A DNA stretch of 64,000 nt from Paracoccus sp. MKU1 (lineage in GTDB: Bacteria; Pseudomonadota; Alphaproteobacteria; Rhodobacterales; Rhodobacteraceae): the NCBI RefSeq assembly GCF_001447385.1, contig NZ_LLWQ01000209.1:1-64000 (forward strand). The letters run 5' to 3'. Made by a program: the position numbers and the translations under genes. Of the stretch, positions 27,415-35,236 are shown one piece after another (position 1 is the first letter of the stretch; the number at the start of each line of letters is the position of its first letter). The notes beneath the pieces are model-generated. The model saw only the letters and a list, made by a program, of their open reading frames with translations, made no database searches and had not been told where the DNA came from.

Positions 27415-27933
27415 TGAACATCCTGCTTGCAGCCGGCCGGTGGCCGCCATTCTGGTGGCGGCGTTCGCGTTCGCTCCGCGGCAGGAGGTGGTCACGGAGG
27501 TCGGGATCGACGCCACGCCCGCGCAGCTGTGGGCGCTGCTGGGTGATCCGGGCAGCTATCGCGACTGGAATCCCTTCATCGTGTCGGTGGAGGGCGCATT
27601 GGCCGAGGGCGAAACGCTCGTCAACAGGATGCGGCCCGGAACCGGCAACCAGATCACCTTCAAGCGGTTGTGCTGAAGGTCGAGCCGGCAAGGGAGTTGC
27701 GCTGGCTTGGCCGCCTGTTCCTGCCGCACGCCCTCGACGGCGAGCATTACTTCATCCTCGACGAGCGCCAGGGCAGCACCTATCTGATCCATGGCGAGGG
27801 GTTTCATGGCGTGCTGCTGGGGTTCATCGACGCGAAGCGGTTCGGTGCCGATTTCGAAAGGATGAACGCGGCGCTGAAAGCCAGGGTGGAGGCGGGACAA
27901 TCGCCCCGGGAAAGGAGCGGTGATGCGCAATAG
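27415..27933 (+). pseudogene. SRPBCC-fold (polyketide cyclase-like) protein with signal peptide, frameshifted
   Basis: The pieces are MNILLAAG at 27415, then in a second frame PVAAILVAAFAFAPRQEVVT and IDATPAQLWALLGDPGSYRD and further to FK near 27668, then in the original frame VVLKVEPARELRWLGRLFLP and further to the stop at 27933. Together they form an exported SRPBCC/Polyketide_cyc2 protein of about 170 residues, a fold that binds hydrophobic ligands in a deep cavity. Two single-base shifts (~27440 and ~27668) interrupt it. AWNPF-type residues (RDWNPFIV) are conserved. Confidence 0.65.
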
Positions 27934-27986
27934 GAAAATCGGCATCGGAATCGCGGTCGGCCCGGCTGATCGCCGCCTTCGACAGC

Positions 27987-28859
27987 ATGCCGTCGCAATT
28001 GCAGCAGGCCGCGCGCTATATCCTGGAACATCCCGACGAGGTGGCTCTGGTTTCGATGCGGCAGCTGGCCCGCAACGCGGAGGTGCAACCTTCGACCATG
28101 ACTCGGCTGGCCAAGTTCCTGGGCCTGGACGGTTATGACGACATCCGCACCCATCATGCCCGCGCCATCCGCCAGCGTATCGACGGCTTTGCCGCGCAGC
28201 AGGAACGCGCCAGCGCCAGCGGCGAAGGGCTGGCCGTGCAGATGCTGCAAAGCCTGTCGGTGCAGATTGCGCGCCTGACCGAGCCCGGTGCTATCGCCCG
28301 GCTTGAAGCCGCTGTCGCGCGCCTGGGCCAGGCGCGCCGGATTTACGTTCTGGGACTGCGCTCGTGCCACCTGGTCGCCTGGCATTTCCACTATGTCATG
28401 ACTCTGCTGGGCGAACGCAGCGTGCATCTGGACGGGCCGGCGGGCACAGTCGGCGACGGACTGATGGGCGCCGGGACCCAGGACGTGCTGCTGGCGGTGT
28501 CGATCACCCCCTATGCGCGGCATTCGCTGGAACTGGCGCATATGGCGCGCGACAAGGGGCTGGCCGTGGTGGCGATCACCGACAGCGAAGTCTCGCCTCT
28601 GGTCGCCATCGCCGACGAGGTGATCCTTTGTCCAACCGAAAGCCCGACCTTCTTTCACACGCTGGCCCCGGCACTGGCTGTGTCCGAGGTGCTTTGCGGT
28701 TTACTGGCCAATCGCGACCGCGACGGCGCGCTGGCCGCGTTGCAGAACGCCGACCGCCACCTGCTGGAGCTCAATACCTATTATACCGCCCCCAAGCGCC
28801 GCTTGCCGCCCAGGGGTTCGAAGAATGGCGAGACCGACAAAGCAGATCGCGAGGGATAA
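27987..28859 (+). CDS. RpiR/MurR-family transcriptional regulator (SIS domain)
   Basis: This 290-residue protein has an HTH_6 domain (residues ~1-70: MPSQLQQAARYILEHPDEVA, VQPSTMTRLAKFLGLDGY) and a SIS sugar-phosphate-binding domain (~110-240: RRIYVLGLRSCHLVAWHF, VLLAVSITPYARHSLELA). Such regulators sense phosphosugars. The ATG at 27987 falls a few residues inside the usual family start (LIAAFDS precedes it in frame without a good initiation codon), so the N-terminus may be slightly clipped. Downstream, 190 bases lead to a LysR remnant. The target genes are not evident. Confidence 0.78.
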   Translation: MPSQLQQAARYILEHPDEVALVSMRQLARNAEVQPSTMTRLAKFLGLDGYDDIRTHHARAIRQRIDGFAAQQERASASGEGLAVQMLQSLSVQIARLTEPGAIARLEAAVARLGQARRIYVLGLRSCHLVAWHFHYVMTLLGERSVHLDGPAGTVGDGLMGAGTQDVLLAVSITPYARHSLELAHMARDKGLAVVAITDSEVSPLVAIADEVILCPTESPTFFHTLAPALAVSEVLCGLLANRDRDGALAALQNADRHLLELNTYYTAPKRRLPPRGSKNGETDKADREG

Positions 28860-29049
28860 CGGCTGCGGCACAGGGCGAGCCAGCGCCAGCAGGGCGGGGG
28901 GCATTGTCGCAAAGCTGGGGTCGGGGCCGGGAATGCCATCCCAACGCCGCCTCTCGACGTTTCAAGTGAGGTGTCTCTGAAGCACTTGCAACAGTGAGGC
29001 CATGGTAGCTCTTATCGCGTCGGGAGTGAATCCGCCGAATCCCAGCATG

Positions 29050-29490
29050 GAACTATCCGGCGACGTCAGGCTGTTGGAACGCGGGCGGCGCGGCGTGACG
29101 CTGACCGAGGCCGGTGAGGCGCTGGCCCATCATGCGCGGCTGATCTGCCGCCAGATGGCCATGTGGCGCGGGGAGCTTGGCGAATATGCCAAGGGGCTGC
29201 GCTCGACCCTGCGGGTGACGAACACGCTCCCATGGCCGAACCCATGGCCGAATTGCTGCCGCTGCGGCTTGCCGACTGGAGGGCCGCCAATCCGTGCATC
29301 GATCTCGACCTGAAGGAACGCCAGAGCATCGAGATCGCGCGCAACGTGGCGGCGGGCTTTGACGATCTTGGCATTCTCTCGGCGGCGGAGCGGGACAGGC
29401 TGGAGCTGCATCCCTTTGCCAAGGACCGGCTGGTCGTCGTCGCGGCGCATCAGGACGATCTGGCCCGGATGTCTGGCTTTGATCCCGATG
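29050..29490 (+). pseudogene. LysR-family regulator remnant at the island's left edge
   Basis: The fragment VRLLERGRRGVTLTEAGEAL and LICRQMAMWRGELGEYAKGL is in one frame. After a shift near 29230, MAEPMAELLPLRLADWRAAN and VAAGFDDLGILSAAERDRLE through DRLVVVAAHQDDLARM follow in another. The start of the HTH and the C-terminal third of the effector domain are absent. The sequence ends about 80 bases before the first island operator, so this gene was probably cut when the catabolic block was joined. Confidence 0.7.
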
Positions 29491-29571
29491 GAACTCTCGA
29501 ATCTGTTCGACCGCCCGCCGGGCACTCAGGCTTGCCGGCAGGAACCTCAACCTATGACAAGAAAATTTATA

Positions 29572-29588
29572 CAATGGATTAACCATTG
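29572..29588. promoter_or_regulatory. Island operator site 1 (CAATGGATTAACCATTG)
   Basis: This is a near-perfect palindrome of the island's 17-bp family, upstream of the binding-protein gene at 29645. Its last bases continue into TTGACA (29586-29591), a good -35 hexamer, so a bound regulator would compete with RNA polymerase. A weak -10 (CGTCAT) follows after 17 bp. Confidence 0.8.
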
Positions 29589-29644
29589 ACAAAAATTCTG
29601 ATCGATGGCGTCATGAACCTGTCTGTAGACAGGGAGGAGACACG

Positions 29645-30838
29645 TTGAAACGAAAGCTCTTATTGTCCGGCTGCACATTTGCGATCGGGATGCTTCTTGC
29701 CGTGCAAGCAATGGCGGCTGAGCCTATTCGCATTTGCTCTGTGGATGATCGAAGCGGCGCTGCAGCCGATACCGGAAACGAAAGCTTCCGGGGGCTGCTG
29801 TTGGCCGTGGACGAGGCAAACGCTGCCGGAGGCGTCGCCGGTCACCCAATTGAAATCATAGAATATGACGGAAAGACCGATCCGCAACTGACAGCCAGCT
29901 TTGCCGCGCGCTGCGCCGAGGATGACGGTGCGCTGATGATCCACGGTGGAAATGTCGCCGCAGCCGCCGCGGCAATCACGCCGGTCGCGAACGAATATGG
30001 CATCCCGTATTTCATGATGTCTGCGGGAACCAACAATCTCACGGACAATCCGGCTCCCTATTTGTTCCGGTTCGGACCACGCAACGCCCAGGACGCCGCT
30101 GCATATGTCGAACTGCTGGCGGAGCAGGGGTTCAAGCGGGTTGCGATCATCCATGTTTCCCTTCCGTTCGGAATGGACAGCGCCCGTGACGCCCAAGAAC
30201 TGATGACAGCAAAAGGCATTAAGATCGTCGCGCAGGAATCGTACGATCCCGCAGCCGCAGACCTGTCGCCCCAGGTGCTCAATGTGCGCGACGCAGATCC
30301 AGAGGTGATCGTGCTTTTCCCCTATCCGGCGGATGGGGGGCGGTTGCTGCGGACGATCAGGCAGCTTGGTGTCGACCTTCCCATCGTCGTCACGCGTAGT
30401 GGTCTGCTCAAGACACTGCGGGACATTGCGGGCAGCGCAGCTGATGGGATGATCATTCCGAATACAGTTGACACCGACCGTCCCGATGTACAGGCGTTCT
30501 TCGATGCCTATACAAAGAAGTTCGGCGAGAAGACGCAGCCCACCCTCTATCCCATTATCGGCTATGACGGTGCGAAGCTCGCTCTTGAGGTCGCTGCACG
30601 GCCAGAGGTGCTGACGGCGATCGATGCCGGGGATATCGAGGCTGCCAGGACAGCTTTCCGCGACGGGGTTCTCGCCATGGGAACCTGGCAGGGGCTGCAG
30701 GGGAATGAGGATGCCGCCTATCGTTTTGCTGACGATCAGCGCCATGGATCGCCCGATTCGGGCTGGTTCACCTTTATCACCGTTGCGAATGGTGGAAAGG
30801 ATCTGGTGAAACCGGACCTGACTTCGTTCCATCCGTAA
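29645..30838 (+). CDS. ABC transporter substrate-binding protein (LivK/Peripla_BP_6 type), orphan
   Basis: This 397-residue periplasmic protein starts with TTG after GGGAGGAG. An export signal ending MAAEP precedes the binding domain IRICSVDDRSGAAADTGNES and IIEYDGKTDPQLTASFAARC. It is a close paralogue of the protein at 46549; the two align by eye almost end to end. It has no permease or ATPase beside it, so it probably delivers ligand to the LivHMGF-type importer at 47.8-51.2 kb. It has its own operator-controlled promoter. Its base composition looks somewhat less GC-rich than that of the paralogue, which suggests a different history. The ligand is probably an aromatic or cyclic acid rather than an amino acid (inference from context). 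Confidence 0.9.
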   Translation: MKRKLLLSGCTFAIGMLLAVQAMAAEPIRICSVDDRSGAAADTGNESFRGLLLAVDEANAAGGVAGHPIEIIEYDGKTDPQLTASFAARCAEDDGALMIHGGNVAAAAAAITPVANEYGIPYFMMSAGTNNLTDNPAPYLFRFGPRNAQDAAAYVELLAEQGFKRVAIIHVSLPFGMDSARDAQELMTAKGIKIVAQESYDPAAADLSPQVLNVRDADPEVIVLFPYPADGGRLLRTIRQLGVDLPIVVTRSGLLKTLRDIAGSAADGMIIPNTVDTDRPDVQAFFDAYTKKFGEKTQPTLYPIIGYDGAKLALEVAARPEVLTAIDAGDIEAARTAFRDGVLAMGTWQGLQGNEDAAYRFADDQRHGSPDSGWFTFITVANGGKDLVKPDLTSFHP

Positions 30839-30851
30839 CGACGAAAGGAAA

Positions 30852-30873
30852 GCCCGGCGTTTGCACGCCGGGC
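30852..30873. terminator. Bidirectional terminator hairpin
   Basis: GCCCGGCGT-TTGC-ACGCCGGGC is a 9-bp stem with a 4-base loop. It sits between the binding-protein gene and the convergent dehydroquinase-like gene and is followed by CTATCTATGTT. Confidence 0.75.
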
Positions 30874-30877
30874 CTAT

Positions 30878-31432
30878 CTATGTTCTGGAATCGATTTCCC
30901 CGGCGTCGAGCGCGCAGATCAGACCGAAGACCGCGGCGAGATAGCTGTATTGTCGCAAGCCCATCACGACTGCCGTAGCGAGGGGGGTCGTCTGTCCTCC
31001 CTGCCAGCCAATCGCGGATATGTTCGAGAAATGCAGCTCGATGAGTGGTCGCCGTGCTTCCACGAGCGCGATCCTCAGAGGGGCACCGAAGCGCGTGAGC
31101 GCTGCCGGATTCACGAAGAAGCCATCGCAATCCGCGGCGGTTTCATAGACGAGCGCGACCAGATCGGCCTCGTGATAGGACGAATGGGCCTGGATGACGG
31201 TCCCCAGGCCTTCCGCGAAGCCGGAAACTGCGGATTGCAGGTCATTCAGCGAAGTGACCGAGCCATAGGTCCGCGGATCCCGTCCTCCGGTTCCGCCACC
31301 ACGACCAAGGTTGGCCATATTCGGCCCGTCGATCAGGTAGAAGCGCCATTGGTGATGTCCGGGTCGAAAGCTACGCAGTGCGACGCCGAACTGGTATGCC
31401 CATGCGGGGTCTGGAACGGCTGGCCTGTTCAT
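30878..31432 (-). CDS. Type II dehydroquinase-like protein, paralogue B
   Basis: This 184-residue protein has the type II 3-dehydroquinate dehydratase (AroQ) fold pattern: FYLIDGPNMANLG (family INGPNLNLLG), RTYGS, HSSYHEADLV (SNHEGEL), GFFVNPAALTRFG (INPGALTH) and IELHFSNISA (EVHLSNIHARE). Asn38, Tyr56, Asn108 and His134 are kept, but the LTH histidine is Arg114, and the arginine-rich lid after the HLSN motif is replaced by IGWQGGQTT. Ordinary biosynthetic DHQase function is therefore unlikely. It is translated directly after paralogue A (ATGA overlap). A dehydratase or binding role on a cyclic catabolite is inferred from context. Confidence 0.8.
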   Translation of the reverse strand: MNRPAVPDPAWAYQFGVALRSFRPGHHQWRFYLIDGPNMANLGRGGGTGGRDPRTYGSVTSLNDLQSAVSGFAEGLGTVIQAHSSYHEADLVALVYETAADCDGFFVNPAALTRFGAPLRIALVEARRPLIELHFSNISAIGWQGGQTTPLATAVVMGLRQYSYLAAVFGLICALDAGEIDSRT

Positions 31433-32010
31433 GTCAGTCGGAAGCTGTAGGGTGTACCCTGGCGCCGCACCGTCTCGGTGCTCGGTGCTTCGGGATGTAG
31501 GAAAGATTCGTCATCGAGTGCAAGGACAAGGGACAGGATCGCCGCCAGATAGGAATATTGCCTCAGGCCCATGATGCGGCCGATGACCGTTGCGCCGAAC
31601 GTCGATTGCTCCCCTTGCGCCACCATGTTGTAGAAACACACCTCAACGACGGGCTTGCGGCTTTCGATCAGCGCATGCGGCCAACCCTGGCTGACGGTTG
31701 CCAGTCCGCCAGGGTCGACAACGTAGCCGTCTGTAAAGGCCGCTGTCGCGTAAACATGTTCGAGCAGTTCGCCCTCGCGGTTGGAGGCGAAGGTGTGCAC
31801 GTCGACACCCAGCGACTCCCCGAATGCAACGACCATCTGTTGCAGATCCGCAAGTGACGCCATGTCGCCAAAAAGCCTCCGGTCACGCTTGCCGAGATGT
31901 GGCATGTTGGGGCCGTCCATAACTTCAATGTGCCATCGCCGGTCACTGCGGCGCAGAGCGCGGAGGTTGGCGGAAGCCTCCCCCGGGTAGGTTGTGACAG
32001 TTTGTGTCAA
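31429..32010 (-). CDS. Type II dehydroquinase-like protein, paralogue A (active site eroded)
   Basis: This 193-residue protein is a second, diverged AroQ-fold protein and the first gene of the leftward operon. IEVMDGPNMPHLG, ASNREGEL, GYVVDPGGLAT, VEVCFYN and MGLRQYSYLAA align with AroQ and with paralogue B. The catalytic Tyr is Phe47, the Asn of NPG is Asp99, the His of LTH is Thr105 and the His of HLSN is Cys125. Thus nearly all DHQase catalytic residues are gone while the fold motifs remain. It probably forms a mixed oligomer with paralogue B (type II enzymes are dodecamers), or it has another activity. Operator site 2 lies upstream. Confidence 0.8.
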   Translation of the reverse strand: MTQTVTTYPGEASANLRALRRSDRRWHIEVMDGPNMPHLGKRDRRLFGDMASLADLQQMVVAFGESLGVDVHTFASNREGELLEHVYATAAFTDGYVVDPGGLATVSQGWPHALIESRKPVVEVCFYNMVAQGEQSTFGATVIGRIMGLRQYSYLAAILSLVLALDDESFLHPEAPSTETVRRQGTPYSFRLT

Positions 32011-32193
32011 GGGAATCGTCCGGATTTGGTTTCGGTGAGTACCAATATCTGAGGCTCGCCTCGCGTTTCGGGCGCTCGCGGGCGGCCGGGCCTGAACTCT
32101 GCCTTTTGCGGTTGTGCCCCGCTACCCGGCTGCTGCGGTGTGGCAGTCCTTCCGACATGGTGATCTTTGGATACTCCGTTGCACACTAATTGT

Positions 32194-32210
32194 CAATGGT
32201 TAAACCTTTT
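32194..32210. promoter_or_regulatory. Island operator site 2 (CAATGGTTAAACCTTTT)
   Basis: The left half-site is perfect and the right half is degenerate. On the complementary strand the perfect half runs into TTGACA, the -35 of the leftward promoter for the dehydroquinase-like pair. Confidence 0.7.
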
Positions 32211-32283
32211 GAGATCAAGCTCTCACTTTCGCGACATGCTTGCCGGTATGTCTTGCACAGATGTCGTCGGCATAGCTGGAAAT

Positions 32284-32300
32284 TAATGGTTGATCCATTG
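32284..32300. promoter_or_regulatory. Island operator site 3 (TAATGGTTGATCCATTG)
   Basis: This is a strong copy of the palindrome, 118 bp before the gentisate dioxygenase start. Its final TTG is the beginning of TTGACA at 32298-32303, which is followed by CATGAT after 17 bp. Confidence 0.8.
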
Positions 32301-32417
32301 ACAAACACTTTCCGCCGCCGCATGATAGCGTCGATGGCGTGGGTTATCCGGGGCCGGATCGGGCTGACGGCCCACCCGGAAGGCCATCAACCCGTCGGAT
32401 AGTGAAGGGAGGATTGG

Positions 32418-33458
32418 ATGGCTGAGGTGCAGATGGTTGATGCCGATGAACGGCAGGCCCTGATTGCCGAACTTGAGAAGTATAATTTCCGGGTCAGCTC
32501 GCCTGACCGGCCGCTGTTCACCAAGGAGCCGAATTCCTCCATGGTGCCGGTCTTGTGGAAAGCGAAGGATATTGCCGAGCAGCTGGAACAGATCGGCTCG
32601 CGGCTAAAGCTTCAGGCGGGCGGTGTGCGCCGGACCTTGCAACTCAGCAATCCGGGCCTGCCCTATGGCACGACGCCAACCTTCTGGGTCTCTATCCAGT
32701 ATATCCTGCCCGGTGAAATCGCCACGGCGCATCGCCACATGGCCTCGGCGCTACGCTTCATCATGCAGGGCGAAGGGGCCGATACCACCGTTGACGGCGA
32801 GATGTACCAGATCAACGAGGGCGATCTTGTGCTGACTCCGAACTGGACTTGGCACGATCATGAGCACAAGGGCAGCGAGCCCATGGTCTGGATCGACGTT
32901 CTGGACATCTCGCTGGTGCGGTCCTGCCATGCCGTCTTCTTCGAGGATTTCGAATCCGCACGGCAGACGCCCAATGTGATCCCGGATGAGTCTTATCGTC
33001 GTTACGGCAGCGGTCTGATGCGGCCGCCCCGCCGGCCCGGTCCGACGAAATACAGCCCGATGCTCGCCTATACCCGCGCCATGTCGGAAGAGGCGCTACG
33101 GCAGGCTGCTGGACTCGACCCCGACCCTTATGACGACGTGATCCTGGAATATCAGAACCCGCTGACCGGCGAGCCGGCATTACCGACCATCGGCACGCGG
33201 CTTCAGATGCTGCGCCCGGGCACGCATACGCGTGCGCATCGTCACACCGGTAGTGCGGTCTATTACGTGGTGCGGGGCGAGGGGGCGACGATCATCGACG
33301 GCCAGCGCTTCGACTGGGCCAAGGGCGATTTCCTGGCTCTGCCGCCCTGGGCCGTGCACGAGCATCTGAACACCGGGCTGAACGAAGCCGTGCTGTTCCA
33401 GGTGAACGACATCCCCGCCCTCGAAAAGCTCGGCTTCTATCGCGAGCAGCCGGCCTGA
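32418..33458 (+). CDS. Gentisate 1,2-dioxygenase-like bicupin ring-cleavage enzyme
   Basis: This 346-residue bicupin has the usual gentisate/salicylate dioxygenase length. The N-terminal cupin carries the Fe(II) ligands His105 and His107 (TAHRHMAS) and His146 (WTWHDHEH). The C-terminal cupin repeats the scaffold (RAHRHTGSAVYYVVRGEGAT). The enzyme opens the ring between the carboxyl-bearing carbon and the adjacent hydroxylated carbon, giving maleylpyruvate from gentisate; related enzymes act on 1-hydroxy-2-naphthoate or salicylate. GGGAGGAT precedes the ATG. It forms an operon with the FAD hydroxylase 74 bp downstream, which probably makes its substrate. Cytoplasmic. The exact substrate remains open. 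Confidence 0.88.
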   Translation: MAEVQMVDADERQALIAELEKYNFRVSSPDRPLFTKEPNSSMVPVLWKAKDIAEQLEQIGSRLKLQAGGVRRTLQLSNPGLPYGTTPTFWVSIQYILPGEIATAHRHMASALRFIMQGEGADTTVDGEMYQINEGDLVLTPNWTWHDHEHKGSEPMVWIDVLDISLVRSCHAVFFEDFESARQTPNVIPDESYRRYGSGLMRPPRRPGPTKYSPMLAYTRAMSEEALRQAAGLDPDPYDDVILEYQNPLTGEPALPTIGTRLQMLRPGTHTRAHRHTGSAVYYVVRGEGATIIDGQRFDWAKGDFLALPPWAVHEHLNTGLNEAVLFQVNDIPALEKLGFYREQPA

Positions 33459-33531
33459 CGCGGAAACTCGTCGCGGGCCTCGCCCGCAGTTATCAGGCGC
33501 GCTGCGCCTGCCACATTCAGGGAAGAAAAGT

Positions 33532-35178
33532 ATGGACACTCCTGTTTTGATCGTCGGCGCTGGCCCGATTGGTTTGGCGCTGGCTGGGGATCTGGGCTTT
33601 CGCGGCACCGCCTGCACGCTGGTCGAGCGGAGCGACGGCCAGATCTTGCAACCGAAAATGGACATGATCGGCATCCGCACCATGGAATTCTGCCGTCGCT
33701 GGGGAATCGTGCCCTGGGTCGAAAGCGCGGGCTACAACCGCGCTTATCCGCAGGACTGCGCCTGGGTGACGTCGCTGACTGGACATGAATTCGGGCGCGA
33801 GGTGTTTCCGGCCCCGCAGGACGAGAAATGCCCGCCGCAAAGCCCGCAGAAGCGCGAACGCTGCCCGCAGAATTTCTTCGACCCGGTGCTGCGGCGCTTT
33901 GCCGGCCAATATCCGCATGTCTCGCTGCGCTACCGCACCGAGCTGGTCGGCTTTGTCGAGGACGAGGACGGCGTTCTCAGCACGCTGCGCGATCTGGAAA
34001 GCGGCGAGACCTTCGAGATCCGCTCGCAATACCTGGTCGGCACCGACGGTGGCGCCAGCAGCGTGCGGCAGGCGCTGGGCATCGCCATGGCGGGTGAGCC
34101 GACCCTGACCTATACGACCAATGTGGTGTTCCGCACCAAAGATCTCGAGGGGGTTCACGATCTGCGTCCGGCCTATCGCTATATCTTCATCGGGCCCGAG
34201 GGCACTTGGGCCACGCTCGTCGCCATCAACGGTCGTGATCAGTGGCGCTTCTCGCTGGTGGGTGACGACACGATGCAGACCCATTCCGAGGAGGTGATGC
34301 GGGCTGCCATCATCCGGGCGGTCGGCAAGGAGTTCGATTTCGAGATCCTTTCCTTGCTGCCCTGGGTCCGCCGCCAGCTGGTCGCGGACAGCTATGGCAC
34401 CAAGCGGGTTTTCCTGGCCGGGGACGCGGCGCACCTGACCTCGCCCACCGGCGGTTTCGGGATGAACACCGGCATCCAGGACGCGGTGAATCTGTCATGG
34501 AAGCTTGCCGCTACGCTGGAGGGCTGGGGCGGGCCGAACCTGTTGGGCTCCTACGAGAGCGAGATGCGGCCGGTGGCGATCCGCAATGTGTCCGAGGCGA
34601 CCGGCAACCTGAAGCGGATGCTGTCGCCGCGGGTGGTCTCCCCGGGGCCCGAGATGTTCGCCGACACCCCCGAAGCGGAACAGAAGCGCCGCGAGTTCGG
34701 CGAGGCCTATACCGAGCTGATGAAGCGGGAATGGTTCTCGATCGGCATCCATCTTGGCTATGTGTTCGAGGGCTCGCCTATCGTCATTCCCGACGGCACG
34801 CCGCGTCCCGAGGACACCGTGCAGACCTATACCCCGACCGCGCGGCCCGGCTCGCGCGCCCCGCATGTCTGGCTTGAACCCGGCAGGTCGATTCTCGACC
34901 TGTTCGGCAAGGAATTCGTCCTGTTGCGCTTTGGCGAGGATGCGCCCTCGGGTGACGGGCTTGCCACCGAAGCGGCCGCGCGCGGGGTTCCGTTCCGGGT
35001 CGTCACCATCGACAACGCCGAAGCGGCGGTGCTTTACGAGCGCCGGCTCGTCCTGGTGCGGCCGGACGGCCAAGTGGTCTGGCGCGACGATAATGCCCCC
35101 GCGCGGCCGGGCGAGATCATCGATGCCGTGCGCGGCATAGCAGACGGTCAGGCTCTGGGTATCCGCAGCGCGGCCTGA
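33532..35178 (+). CDS. FAD-dependent aromatic hydroxylase (MhpA/PheA/TfdB family)
   Basis: This class A flavoprotein monooxygenase of 548 residues has a Rossmann FAD motif at residues 8-14 (VGAGPIG), the NAD(P)H/FAD DG motif in YLVGTDGGASSVRQ (~165-178) and the GD motif in VFLAGDAAHLTSPTGGFGMN (~292-311). A C-terminal thioredoxin-like domain (~420-540) is typical of the phenol hydroxylase/MhpA branch. It would add one hydroxyl to a phenolic or aromatic acid using NAD(P)H and O2. The adjacent dioxygenase suggests that it generates gentisate or an analogue. A hairpin terminator follows. Confidence 0.88.
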   Translation: MDTPVLIVGAGPIGLALAGDLGFRGTACTLVERSDGQILQPKMDMIGIRTMEFCRRWGIVPWVESAGYNRAYPQDCAWVTSLTGHEFGREVFPAPQDEKCPPQSPQKRERCPQNFFDPVLRRFAGQYPHVSLRYRTELVGFVEDEDGVLSTLRDLESGETFEIRSQYLVGTDGGASSVRQALGIAMAGEPTLTYTTNVVFRTKDLEGVHDLRPAYRYIFIGPEGTWATLVAINGRDQWRFSLVGDDTMQTHSEEVMRAAIIRAVGKEFDFEILSLLPWVRRQLVADSYGTKRVFLAGDAAHLTSPTGGFGMNTGIQDAVNLSWKLAATLEGWGGPNLLGSYESEMRPVAIRNVSEATGNLKRMLSPRVVSPGPEMFADTPEAEQKRREFGEAYTELMKREWFSIGIHLGYVFEGSPIVIPDGTPRPEDTVQTYTPTARPGSRAPHVWLEPGRSILDLFGKEFVLLRFGEDAPSGDGLATEAAARGVPFRVVTIDNAEAAVLYERRLVLVRPDGQVVWRDDNAPARPGEIIDAVRGIADGQALGIRSAA

Positions 35179-35204
35179 GCGCGGCATCGGATCGGCCCCT
35201 TTCG

Positions 35205-35230
35205 GGCGCGGCAGGGAAACCCGCCGCGCC
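35205..35230. terminator. Terminator hairpin with T-rich tail
   Basis: GGCGCGGCAGGG and CCCGCCGCGCC pair around an AAA loop with one bulged A, followed by TTGTTTCT. It lies between the convergent hydroxylase and dienelactone hydrolase genes. Confidence 0.75.
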
Positions 35231-35236
35231 TTGTTT

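Larger units (their letters stand above)
32011..32417. promoter_or_regulatory. Divergent control region with two island operators
   Basis: This 407-bp region separates the leftward dehydroquinase-like pair from the rightward gentisate dioxygenase operon. It contains operator sites 2 and 3, each overlapping its own outward-facing TTGACA. Leftward: TTGACA (complement of 32191-32196), 17 bp, TATCCA. Rightward: TTGACA 32298-32303, 17 bp, CATGAT at 32321-32326. No gene was seen. Confidence 0.65.

Noticed and set aside
28701..28904. Short minus-strand hydrophobic frame near the RpiR 3' end
   Set aside because: It is only 67 codons, overlaps the RpiR gene and has no clear start or family. It could be a membrane-protein remnant, but the evidence is too thin.
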